DNA of 25,658 nt from Scybalousia_A sp964542225 (GTDB taxonomy: Bacteria > Bacteroidota > Bacteroidia > Bacteroidales > P3), in contig CAZITO010000021.1 of the NCBI GenBank assembly GCA_964542225.1, positions 1 to 25,658 of the forward strand, in the 5' to 3' direction. The translations under genes and the position numbers were made by a program. The stretch's first letter is position 1, and each line of letters begins with the position of its first letter. This document shows, one piece after another, positions 7,914 to 15,479 of the stretch. The notes beneath the pieces were generated by a model, which was given only the letters and a program-made list of their open reading frames with translations, ran no database searches and was not told the DNA's origin.

Positions 7914-9152
7914 CTATTTATATATCAAAGTAGAAAATTGTTCTGTATCAAACATTTCAGAAGCAACCAATAAAACATCCTCCGCCTGTATGTTGTCTAT
8001 ATCGTTAAATGTTTCTGTCATACTTTGGACTTTTTCATAATTGAGTAAAGATTTTGCAATTGCAAGCATTTCCTCTCTGTTATAATCGTTTTGTATGGAT
8101 AATTGACCTTTGAGTTGCTCTTTGGCTTTGTGAAGTTGCGACTGTGTTAATCGCTTGTCTATAAATTTTTGCAATTCTTTTTTTATCAAAAACAAAGTCT
8201 TATCTATATACTGCTCCTCCGTACCTACATAGATTTGAAAAATACCATTGTCCTTATAAGCATTGTAAGAAGATTCTATCAAATAGGTAAAACCATATTT
8301 CTCCCTTATGTGCATATTCAAAGAAGAATTCATTGCAGAAGAGCCTAACATATTATTTAACAAAGAAAAAGCCACTTTTTTATCACAAGTATAATCATAA
8401 CAAGGACGACCATACATAATATGCACTTGATAGGTATCTTTTGCCTCCTCCTTATATTGAGGTCGGTAATTATAAATTTGTTTAGGTTGAGGCGGTTGAA
8501 TATTCTTATCTATACAACCAAAATACTTTTCTGTCAAACGACACCATTTGTCAAAATCTATATTGCCAACCGTAGAAATAACAATTTTATTAGTAGACCA
8601 ATTTTTCTTAATAAAATTCCTAACCTGTAAAGAAGTAAAAGAACGCACTCTCTCCGGTGTCCCCAATATCATTCTACCCAATGGAGTATCGCCAAAAATC
8701 ATACTTTCAAAATCATCATAGATAAGTTCCATAGGAGAATCATTATAGGAATTGATTTCTTCTATAATTACGGATTTTTCTTTTTCCAATTCCTTTTCAG
8801 GAAAAGTAGAATTAAATACAATATCAGCCAACAACTCCGTTGCTCTACGATAATATTGTGTCAAAAAAGTAGCAAAAACAACGGTTTCTTCTTTTGTAGT
8901 ATAGGCATTTAACTCCCCTCCTACTCCATCTATACGAGAAAGTATTTTGGAAGAAGTTTTGTTTATAGTTCCTTTAAAAATACAATGCTCTATGAAATGT
9001 GCTATACCGTTTTCCTCCTTTGTTTCGTTTCTGCTTCCCACATCTATGGTTACCCCAAGATGTGCAACATCGGAGTCCGTATGTCTATGTATCAGCCTAA
9101 TACCATTGTCAAGCGTATGCACCTTATAGGGATAGGCATATTCTTTTTTCAT
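7914..9152 (-). CDS. M16-family zinc metallopeptidase (insulinase/processing-peptidase type)
   Basis: 412 residues, the size of a bacterial two-domain M16 protease. The inverted zinc motif HxxEH is intact as HFIEH (H52, E55, H56), and the downstream SVIIEEINSYNDSP segment (about 127-140) supplies the third, glutamate ligand. GGELNAYTTKEETVVF (79-93) and RMILGTPERVRSF are typical of the processing-peptidase branch. Without a signal peptide it should be cytoplasmic, like the PqqL/YmxG-type one-chain enzymes. It is separated from the upstream HU/SPOR gene by a 15-bp perfect hairpin that ends only 16 bp before the ATG, leaving little room for an independent promoter. Confidence 0.92.
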   Translation of the reverse strand: MKKEYAYPYKVHTLDNGIRLIHRHTDSDVAHLGVTIDVGSRNETKEENGIAHFIEHCIFKGTINKTSSKILSRIDGVGGELNAYTTKEETVVFATFLTQYYRRATELLADIVFNSTFPEKELEKEKSVIIEEINSYNDSPMELIYDDFESMIFGDTPLGRMILGTPERVRSFTSLQVRNFIKKNWSTNKIVISTVGNIDFDKWCRLTEKYFGCIDKNIQPPQPKQIYNYRPQYKEEAKDTYQVHIMYGRPCYDYTCDKKVAFSLLNNMLGSSAMNSSLNMHIREKYGFTYLIESSYNAYKDNGIFQIYVGTEEQYIDKTLFLIKKELQKFIDKRLTQSQLHKAKEQLKGQLSIQNDYNREEMLAIAKSLLNYEKVQSMTETFNDIDNIQAEDVLLVASEMFDTEQFSTLIYK

Positions 9153-9168
9153 TTACTTAAAATCAACA

Positions 9169-9209
9169 AAAGCGATACATAAACATACTTATGATTTATG
9201 TATCGCTTT
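9169..9209 (-). terminator. 15-bp perfect hairpin between SPOR and M16 genes
   Basis: AAAGCGATACATAAA (9169-9183) pairs without mismatch with TTTATGTATCGCTTT (9195-9209) around an 11-nt loop. On the minus strand it follows the HU/SPOR stop by 12 bp and is followed by TTTTGTTGATTTT, so it can act as a terminator of the five-gene operon. On the plus strand it is followed by a strong T-run (9212-9219), so it is formally bidirectional. Because no clear promoter fits between it and the M16 start, it may be leaky or serve as an RNA-processing site. Confidence 0.7.
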
Positions 9210-9221
9210 CTATTTTTTTTA

Positions 9222-10751
9222 TTATCTTGAAATTACATAATAAGAGCCACCCATTTTGGTCATCATGGATTGCATTAAGTTATTAGCCTCCTGCAATGTA
9301 CGGCGAGAACCATAACTAACATAATAGATAGGAGAGCCGTTTTTGATTTTGGAAAGCACATAACTATCATAACCCAAAGACTTGGCTTTTCTAACAGCAT
9401 TTTCGGCTTTATTTTTAGAATCAAAAGTTCCTCCCACTACATCAAAACCAAGTTTGGAATGATTTTGCACCAAAACAGGAGTATTATCCTCTTGTGTTGG
9501 AGCAGGTTGAGGTTGAGCAGAGGTTTCTTTTACTTGCTTTTTCTTATTTGTTGCAACATTATTTTTTCTTGCCTGCTTTGTTGGATTGTTTATAGATTCG
9601 TGGTCTAAAACCTCTTCTTGCAAAACCTGAGTAGGAGACACCTCCATTGGTTGCTCCAATTGTTCTTCTGTTGGTATTGCCATAGGTTGGGCAGGCTTTT
9701 GTTTTTGTTCTGTTTGTCTTATCGGTATGTAATAAGCCAACTTATCCGTTATGGGTTTCAAAGGTTTAATATCTTTCAACCAGCCCATATAATGAGCACC
9801 TACAAACAAAGCACACAAAAGCAACAAAGCAACTACAAACCAAAATATTACTTTCCAAACTTTTTTTCCCTTTTTTCTACTCTTGTTTTTAATCTTATCA
9901 TGACCATGTTTGTTAAGTATTCTCTCCGCCTCTTCTTGCAAAGAATACTCGCTTGACTTTTCCTCAACAATAGGCGCTTCATTATTCGTTTTTTCCTGTT
10001 GAATAATATCTTGTTGCTGAGAAGATTCTTCCTGCTTTACTTCTGTAGTTTGCTCTATTTTGTGCTCCGACAAAGATATGTCGGTATCAAGTTTTTCCTC
10101 TTTTTCGGTCAAGTTTACAGGAGCAGAGGCCTGAGTTTGTATTTCTGTAGATTCGTGTTGTGTTATACGTTCTTCGGTTTGTTCTTGTGTTTCATTCAGT
10201 CTATATTCTTGCGACAAAGGAGCAGTTTTTGTCACATCCTCTTTTGTGTCTGAAATTTCCGTTTCCTCTATATCTTTAACAGGATTGTGTTCTGGTTTTG
10301 TATGAATCAAATCTATCCTATTTGCTGCAGGTCGGTCATAAGTTTTAATGTTTTTCAATGTTTCCAAAGCAAAAGCATCGTCCATTAAATTCAAACCGCT
10401 ATCGGCAACAAAAGAATATTCACCCAAATAACCCTTTTTCAAAGTACCTAAATTCAAAAGTTCTACAGACTCTCCTTTTTCCATTTTTGATGCCCAACTA
10501 TCTGCACTTTGCTTAATCCAAGTCTCAGCAGTAGAGGGAGAAATAAACTCTCTTTGAGCCATAAAATTGACAAAACCTTTATCGTTTTCAAAAGTTTTTT
10601 CAAAAACAACTTTTCTACAAGGAGGGTCTATTGTTCCTGTTAATTCATTGATTTGTGCCGAAATACTCCTAACTATAAAAGTACCCAAATTAGGAATCTC
10701 AGCTCTGTCATTATGTTTTAAATATTCGTATAAATTTTCTACAACATTCAT
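9222..10751 (-). CDS. HU-CCDC81 / SPOR-domain membrane protein
   Basis: 509 residues in four parts. Residues 1-140 form the two consecutive HU-CCDC81-type domains found in Bacteroidota (IPNLGTFIVRSI and LLNLGTLKKGYLG mark them). 150-295 is an acidic, Glu/Gln/Thr-rich disordered linker. One membrane helix follows at about 299-319 after a basic cluster, then a Pro/Gln-rich linker. The C-terminal SPOR domain (about 434-506, LGFDVVGGTF... YYVSYGSRRTLQEAN) would bind denuded septal peptidoglycan. The HU half is cytoplasmic and the SPOR half periplasmic, so the protein may link division-site wall to an inner-face partner. It is the last gene of the purA operon, 2 bp after kdsB. Confidence 0.88.
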   Translation of the reverse strand: MNVVENLYEYLKHNDRAEIPNLGTFIVRSISAQINELTGTIDPPCRKVVFEKTFENDKGFVNFMAQREFISPSTAETWIKQSADSWASKMEKGESVELLNLGTLKKGYLGEYSFVADSGLNLMDDAFALETLKNIKTYDRPAANRIDLIHTKPEHNPVKDIEETEISDTKEDVTKTAPLSQEYRLNETQEQTEERITQHESTEIQTQASAPVNLTEKEEKLDTDISLSEHKIEQTTEVKQEESSQQQDIIQQEKTNNEAPIVEEKSSEYSLQEEAERILNKHGHDKIKNKSRKKGKKVWKVIFWFVVALLLLCALFVGAHYMGWLKDIKPLKPITDKLAYYIPIRQTEQKQKPAQPMAIPTEEQLEQPMEVSPTQVLQEEVLDHESINNPTKQARKNNVATNKKKQVKETSAQPQPAPTQEDNTPVLVQNHSKLGFDVVGGTFDSKNKAENAVRKAKSLGYDSYVLSKIKNGSPIYYVSYGSRRTLQEANNLMQSMMTKMGGSYYVISR

Positions 10752-10753
10752 CT

Positions 10754-11494
10754 TTATATAGTCCTGTTTATTATTCGTTTGACATTTTCCAAATCTTCCA
10801 TAGTATCCACTCCAATGGAATCAATATGGGTTTGGACAACTTTTATTTTATAATCGTTTTCCAACCAACGCAGTTGTTCCAACTTCTCTGTTTTTTCCAA
10901 ACTGCTTTCAGTTAAGTCGCATATTTGTTTCAAAACATCGGTTTTATAACCATAAATACCTATATGTTTATAGTAAGTTGTATTTATTTTATCTCTGTTA
11001 AAAGGTATTACCGAGCGAGAAAAATACAAGGCTCTGTTTGTTTTTGAAAAAACAACCTTAACAACATTCTCATCCGTAATGTCTCTGCTGTTTTCTATTT
11101 GTTTACACAGAGTCACTATATCAATCTCCGTATCATCAAAACCTTCCAATACTTTATTTATCTGCTCTTTTTGAATAAGCGGTTCATCTCCCTGTATATT
11201 GACTACAATATCAAAACGTTTCCCTTCTTTTTCCAAACTTTCCACAACCGCTTTGCATCTTTCCGTTCCGCAAGAAATTTTTTCGGAAGTCATTTTTACC
11301 TTTGCTTGATATTTGCTTACAGCATTCTCTATTCTTTCATCATCGGTAGCAATATAGACTTCATCAAAAAGATTGGAAGATTTGACACTGTCATATACCC
11401 ACATAATCATAGGCTTTTTGCCTATAAGTGCCAAAGGTTTTCCCTCAAAACGAGAAGACTTGTAACGTGCCGGTATTATTGCCAATGTTTTCAT
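10754..11494 (-). CDS. kdsB: 3-deoxy-manno-octulosonate cytidylyltransferase (CMP-Kdo synthetase)
   Basis: 246 residues, the normal KdsB length. It activates Kdo with CTP to give CMP-Kdo for the lipid A inner core, in the cytoplasm. Visible motifs are the nucleotide-binding start IIPARYKSSRFEGKPL (6-21), ATDDERI (49-55), the SCGTER variant of the SGTDR substrate loop (74-79), NIQGDEPLI (99-107), and YKHIGIYGYK. The presence of the gene implies an LPS or lipooligosaccharide with Kdo. It lies 3 bp from the deoxynucleoside kinase gene upstream and 2 bp from the SPOR gene downstream. Confidence 0.96.
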   Translation of the reverse strand: MKTLAIIPARYKSSRFEGKPLALIGKKPMIMWVYDSVKSSNLFDEVYIATDDERIENAVSKYQAKVKMTSEKISCGTERCKAVVESLEKEGKRFDIVVNIQGDEPLIQKEQINKVLEGFDDTEIDIVTLCKQIENSRDITDENVVKVVFSKTNRALYFSRSVIPFNRDKINTTYYKHIGIYGYKTDVLKQICDLTESSLEKTEKLEQLRWLENDYKIKVVQTHIDSIGVDTMEDLENVKRIINRTI

Positions 11495-11497
11495 TTC

Positions 11498-12109
11498 TTA
11501 AAATAAACCATTTATTTCTGCATTGATTTTCTCTATCACCGTTCCAAAATCCTCCGGTTTGTCTATAATATTCAGTTCGTCCACATCTATTATAAGTTTG
11601 CGGTCGGTATAGTTCTCAATCCAAGTTTCGTATCTTTGATTCAAAGATGTAATATAGTCCAAACGTATGGAAGACTCGTAAATTCTGCCTCGTTTTGCTA
11701 TAAGGTTGACCAACGTAGGTACGGAGGCTTTCAAGTAAATAAGTAAATCCGGCTTAGGAGTGAGAGATATCAACAAGTTAAACAAAGACATATAGGTGTC
11801 ATAATCTTTATCAGAAAGCAACCCCATACTATACAGATTGGGAGCAAAGATATAAGCATCCTCGTACAAGGTTCTATCCTGAATAATGTTCTTGTTTTTC
11901 TTGTGGGCTTCTATAACGTTGGCAAAACGCTTGTGAAGAAAATATATTTGCAAATTAAAAGCCCAACGCCTCATATCAGCATAAAAATCAGATATATAAG
12001 GGTTATCCTCCAATTTTTCATACAAAGGCGACCAAGCAAAATACTTCGCCAACATTGAGGTTAATGTTGTTTTTCCACTGCCTATATTTCCCGCTATTGC
12101 AACATACAT
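11498..12109 (-). CDS. Deoxynucleoside kinase (dAK/dGK type)
   Basis: 203 residues. P-loop GNIGSGKTT (7-15), the substrate-site DRTLYEDAYIFA (78-89, matching the DRS/DRT motif with its acidic residues), and an arginine-rich lid RGRIYE (140-145) identify the deoxyadenosine/deoxyguanosine kinase family, which phosphorylates salvaged deoxynucleosides with ATP. Exact preference (dA, dG, dC) cannot be read. The gene sits in an operon with purA and kdsB, so nucleotide salvage and activation are grouped. Spacing is 3 bp on both sides, so co-transcription is very likely. Confidence 0.92.
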   Translation of the reverse strand: MYVAIAGNIGSGKTTLTSMLAKYFAWSPLYEKLEDNPYISDFYADMRRWAFNLQIYFLHKRFANVIEAHKKNKNIIQDRTLYEDAYIFAPNLYSMGLLSDKDYDTYMSLFNLLISLTPKPDLLIYLKASVPTLVNLIAKRGRIYESSIRLDYITSLNQRYETWIENYTDRKLIIDVDELNIIDKPEDFGTVIEKINAEINGLF

Positions 12110-12112
12110 AAC

Positions 12113-13195
12113 CTATTCCTCATCTTCTGCATATTCATCATCACTGCCAGCCAACCCTTGAAATTTATATGATTTGTCGTATGTAACTTTTATACGCTTT
12201 TTATCATTTTTGCCTTTTATCTTCTCGGTCAACTCTATATAATAATATGTATCCAATTTGGTATCGGTTACCGACCTTTTGTATTTGGAATCATAATCTA
12301 TTTTTTGAAATTTCTCTATCTTGGCCTTTGGGTATCTCAAAGCCAAATCCTTAGTTATCAAACGAGGATAACGAGCCTTGTCTACGTTGGTAGTGGTAGA
12401 AATAAAAGTGCCATCTTTTTTCATTAACAATTCTGCATCTGAGCCTCTACGGTCATAAACAGCACGATAATTTTCTCCCTCTTGTGTCCATGATTTTACC
12501 TCAGAACGCGGAAATTTCTTTTTGAAAGCCGAAGTAACCTCCTCCGGTATCTTAGGCACATCCACGACATCAGGTGCAGAAACATCTACCTTCTTGCTCT
12601 TTTTCATTTCTGCTTGCTCTTTTTCATAATCCACAGATATACCCTCGCCTTGTATTCCCTCTCGCTCAGCCATTTTCTTTTGTCTGTATTCTATGGCTTC
12701 CGGGTTTAAACGGGCTATATAATCTTTCTTTACATAATCAGGGTCGGGGGCATTGGTTTTGGTAAGTTTGCCTCTTGTGTCAAAAATCATTTCATACTCG
12801 GTCTGAGCCACACCTTTCATTGCAATGATAAGACGATAATAATTATCTCCGCTCATATCTTCTACATACTGAGATTGCTTGATACGATAACCGGGATAGT
12901 TGTTTATAAAATAATTGTCCACCAAAGTCGGCAACTCCTGAGTCTTTATATCAAAAATGGTGTATTGCCAATTGCCCGTAGGAGTAAAGAAAACCCTGCC
13001 GGTGTTATTGTCTATATTTATATTGGCAACATACTGACCTGTCTCAAAATACCAACCCTCCAATTTGTAGTCCGTATAAGTATTTTCCAAGCCTTGCCTA
13101 ACCTCTTGAGGAACTTCACTTTTGCGTAATTTCTGCTGGCAAAACGAAGTTAAAGACAAGCTCAACAATATTGCACCTAAAATAAAATGTTTCAT
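12113..13195 (-). CDS. Secreted PepSY-like protein
   Basis: 360 residues with a signal peptide (MKHFILGAILLSLSLTSFCQ) and no lipobox cysteine at the right place, so periplasmic or secreted. Two related halves, about 23-150 and 210-345, each have the PepSY-like pattern of this Bacteroidota family: a PxEV...F/Y start (VPQEVRQGLENTYTDYK and IPEEVTSAFKKKFPRSEV), then W-x-x-E-x-x-x-Y and a strand with T.GR or DGT. A charged linker (about 160-210) joins them, and the C-terminus is acidic (DDEYAEDEE). Molecular role is not established. Position between purA and the kinase suggests only co-expression. Confidence 0.72.
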   Translation of the reverse strand: MKHFILGAILLSLSLTSFCQQKLRKSEVPQEVRQGLENTYTDYKLEGWYFETGQYVANINIDNNTGRVFFTPTGNWQYTIFDIKTQELPTLVDNYFINNYPGYRIKQSQYVEDMSGDNYYRLIIAMKGVAQTEYEMIFDTRGKLTKTNAPDPDYVKKDYIARLNPEAIEYRQKKMAEREGIQGEGISVDYEKEQAEMKKSKKVDVSAPDVVDVPKIPEEVTSAFKKKFPRSEVKSWTQEGENYRAVYDRRGSDAELLMKKDGTFISTTTNVDKARYPRLITKDLALRYPKAKIEKFQKIDYDSKYKRSVTDTKLDTYYYIELTEKIKGKNDKKRIKVTYDKSYKFQGLAGSDDEYAEDEE

Positions 13196-13218
13196 ATCTA
13201 TTTTATTCTTTTAATTTG

Positions 13219-14517
13219 TTATCTAATAATGGTATCATCTCTGTCAGGTGAGACAGATATCAAACTTACCCTTATTCCTGTTTTTTCCTCTATGGCGGAA
13301 ATATATTTTTTCATATTCAAAGGCAAATCCTCATAATTCTTTATTTTCGAAACTCTTTGCTTCCATCCGCTATAAGTGGTGTAAATAGGAGTTATTTTGC
13401 TTGAAGACATATCATAAGGAATATAATCTATCTCTTTGCCGTCAATAAGATATTTTTCACAAAGTTTGATTTCTGAAAAATCATCCATCACATCTATTTT
13501 CATAAGCATCAAATCTGTCACTCCGTTCAGCATACAAGCATACTTCAAAGCAACCAAATCCAACCAGCCGGTACGTCTTTTTCTTCCTGTGGTAACTCCA
13601 TACTCATGCCCCTGCGTACAAAGTTCTTCTCCCGTTTGGTCAAACAATTCGGTAGGAAACGGTCCGCTTCCAACTCTTGTACAATAAGCCTTGGTTGTAC
13701 CATAAACCCTGCCTATGTAGGTGGGAGCAATACCCAAACCCGAACATACACCGGCACTGATAGTCGAAGAAGAAGTTACAAAAGGATAAGAACCAAAATC
13801 TATATCAAGCATAGTTGCCTGCGCACCTTCTGCCAAAATTTTCTTTCCTTCTTGCAGTTTTTGATTTATGTAATATTCTGTGTTTAAGATATTAAAATCT
13901 TTCAACTCTTCAATTGCTTCAAACCAAAGAGTTTCATATTCCTCCAATGTTTTGTCTGCAATCTTAAAATCCTTTGTTTCAAAGCCCAATGCCTTTATCT
14001 GGTTAAGATGTAGGGTTTTAGCAAACAAATATTTTTCTTTAAAGTCTTTTTCAAATATGTCTCCTATTCTTATTCCGTTGCGAGCAGTTTTGTCCGAGTA
14101 AGCAGGTCCTATGCCTTTAAGTGTTGAACCTATTTTTTTATCTCCTTTGGCTTTCTCATTGACAGCGTCCAACAATCTATGAGTAGGCAAAATCAAATGG
14201 GCTTTATTGGAAATGATAAGGTTGCTTTTGGGTGTAAAACCTATGTTTTGCAAAGATGCAATTTCTTCTAAGAAAATACAAGGTTCAACCAACACTCCAT
14301 TGCCAATGATATTCTCCTTGTCCTTATGACAAATACCCGAAGGAATGATATGCAAAGCGTGTTTTATACCATTAAACTCTAAGGTATGACCCGCATTTGG
14401 TCCTCCGTTAAAACGGGCGATAACATCATAATTCTTTGACAAATAATCTACAACTTTGCCTTTTCCTTCATCTCCCCATTGTAAGCCGAGAAGAATATCA
14501 ACTCTTTTTTCAATCAT
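13219..14517 (-). CDS. purA: Adenylosuccinate synthetase
   Basis: 432 residues, full length. It catalyses IMP + Asp + GTP to adenylosuccinate, the first committed step to AMP, in the cytoplasm. Motifs: the GTP loop QWGDEGKGK (13-21), GGPNAGHT (38-45), the signature IGSTLKGIGPAYSDKTAR (129-146), and VYGTTKAYCTRVGSGPFPTE with the following RKRRTGWLD Asp/IMP loop. It is the first gene of a minus-strand operon with 23 bp to the PepSY-like gene. A TATTTTTG box lies 54 bp upstream. The start chosen places the GTP loop at the usual distance. Confidence 0.98.
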   Translation of the reverse strand: MIEKRVDILLGLQWGDEGKGKVVDYLSKNYDVIARFNGGPNAGHTLEFNGIKHALHIIPSGICHKDKENIIGNGVLVEPCIFLEEIASLQNIGFTPKSNLIISNKAHLILPTHRLLDAVNEKAKGDKKIGSTLKGIGPAYSDKTARNGIRIGDIFEKDFKEKYLFAKTLHLNQIKALGFETKDFKIADKTLEEYETLWFEAIEELKDFNILNTEYYINQKLQEGKKILAEGAQATMLDIDFGSYPFVTSSSTISAGVCSGLGIAPTYIGRVYGTTKAYCTRVGSGPFPTELFDQTGEELCTQGHEYGVTTGRKRRTGWLDLVALKYACMLNGVTDLMLMKIDVMDDFSEIKLCEKYLIDGKEIDYIPYDMSSSKITPIYTTYSGWKQRVSKIKNYEDLPLNMKKYISAIEEKTGIRVSLISVSPDRDDTIIR

Positions 14518-14570
14518 TGTACAATAATTAGTTATATTTTTTTTGACAGATAAATACCGGTCATTGTTTG

Positions 14571-14578
14571 CAAAAATA
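14571..14578 (-). promoter_or_regulatory. Putative -7 box (TATTTTTG) of the purA operon
   Basis: On the minus strand, TATTTTTG fits TAnnTTTG; no good -33 TTTG is visible, and the leader would be about 48 nt. Confidence 0.45.
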
Positions 14579-14679
14579 CAACAAATTATTGGTTTGAAAA
14601 AGAAAGTTTTTACTTTTTTTGGATTTTTTATTATTTGGTTGTTTCATCAAAGTATAATGAACAAGAATACCAATACAAC

Positions 14680-14780
14680 AACATAAGGTGTTTTACAATA
14701 GCATAGCCTGTTTTATAAAGCCTCTGCCATTATACTAACTTATAATACCCCATTATAACCTATCAAAAAGAGGTAAAAAA
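14680..14780. repeat. Decayed repeat sequence left of copy B
   Basis: AAGGTGTTTTACAATAGCATAGCCTG and TTTTATAAAGCC recall pieces of the 32-bp unit in degenerate form. AGCCTCTGCCA (14719-14729) is a perfect inverted match to TGGCAGAGGCT at 15326-15336, on the far side of copy B. The rest of 14580-14835 is A/T-rich with no gene. Confidence 0.45.
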
Positions 14781-14835
14781 TGGCAAAATCGGTTTACTGA
14801 AAATCAATAAGTTACAAAACAAATTTTTGCACGCG

Positions 14836-14867
14836 TTTGGTCAGGTCATAGAATCTTCGTAACTTTG
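14836..14867 (+). promoter_or_regulatory. Promoter reading into repeat copy B
   Basis: TTTG (14836-14839), a 20-nt spacer and TAACTTTG (14860-14867) make a full Bacteroidota -33/-7 promoter. A second -7-like box, TACCTTTG, lies at 14905-14912. Transcription would run through the inverted repeats at 14942-15029 and could continue to the glycosyltransferase gene 600 bp on. No ORF with coding character follows closely. Confidence 0.5.
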
Positions 14868-14911
14868 CATAGAGAAATACCCCTATCACAAAATTCCCAA
14901 TTTTTACCTTT

Positions 14912-15330
14912 GTAACTACTTGATAATCAGTGATAACGAAACGGCGTTTTATTTTATCGAAACGCCGATTCGTCGAAATGAATCGGCGATTCATTTTTAC
15001 AAAACGGGCGAAGAAAAAATTTTTTCTTCAAAAAACCGCTCGAAAACGCTGAAAACCACGATTTTTGCCCATTTTCCACCCCTCGAAAAAAGGTTAACTC
15101 ACTGATAATCAATAGTAGCACCCCTGTTTTTGACTTTTTAATGTATATCAATTAAAATTCCTGAAAAAATATTTTTTGGCTCAGGCTCAGCCTGTTTTCA
15201 TATGGCAAAGCCGCACCCATTGGGTGTTTTATAAGGGCAAAGCCGCACCCGTTGAGTGTTTTATAAGGGCAAAGCCGCACCCGTTGGGTGTTTTATAAGG
15301 GCAAAGTCGTTACTTTTTTATGGGTTGGCA
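14912..15330 (+). repeat. Dispersed intergenic repeat, copy B
   Basis: 14970-15330 is near-identical to 1-310, in direct orientation, with the difference in length due mainly to extra 32-bp units. Copy B shows the left part that copy A lacks. Imperfect terminal inverted repeats (14912-14937 against 15092-15122, sharing CACTGAT-ATCAA-GTAG) bracket a core of about 210 bp. Inside the core are stem options CGGCGTTT/AAACGCCG (14942-14949 with 14960-14967), CGCCGATTC/GAATCGGCG (14963-14971 with 14980-14988) and AAATGAATCG/CGATTCATTT (14976-14985 with 14987-14996), which overlap and so exclude each other, plus a perfect 20-bp A/T palindrome at 15010-15029. No transposase is present. Confidence 0.85.
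15204..15320 (+). repeat. 32-bp tandem repeat array, three full units plus partial
   Basis: Units at 15204-15235, 15236-15267 and 15268-15299, then a partial diverging unit from 15300. They differ by single bases (CCCATTGGG, CCCGTTGAG, CCCGTTGGG). Each contains GGC-AAA-GCC and CACCC-n3-GGGTG palindromes and ends TTTTATAAG. The copy at 246 has one full unit. Confidence 0.9.
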
Positions 15331-15428
15331 GAGGCTATTATGTGGTATAACAAGTTAGCATAAGAAACAAAACCTATGGGACAAGGTGCGTCTGTTATTT
15401 TATTCACTTCCAAAAATAGATGGAGGTA

Positions 15429-15462
15429 TTTGCTTATGGAAAAAGTTTTTTTTATAAATTTG
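15429..15462 (+). promoter_or_regulatory. Promoter of the glycosyltransferase-rlmI operon
   Basis: TTTG (15429-15432), a 22-nt spacer and TAAATTTG (15455-15462) match the Bacteroidota promoter. It lies inside the upstream extension of the reading frame and 18 bp before ATG 15480, which argues strongly that 15480 and not 15420 is the real start. Confidence 0.65.
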
Positions 15463-15479
15463 CAAGAAAATTTTACTTA

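Noticed and set aside
14812..15151. Short ORFs on both strands within repeat copy B, some with repeated Arg-Arg-Phe patterns
   Set aside because: The repeated residues come from the inverted repeats, the frames are not kept in copy A, and no start context or family character is visible.
15204..15320. CRISPR array
   Set aside because: The 32-bp units are directly abutting with no unique spacers, and no cas genes are in the window.
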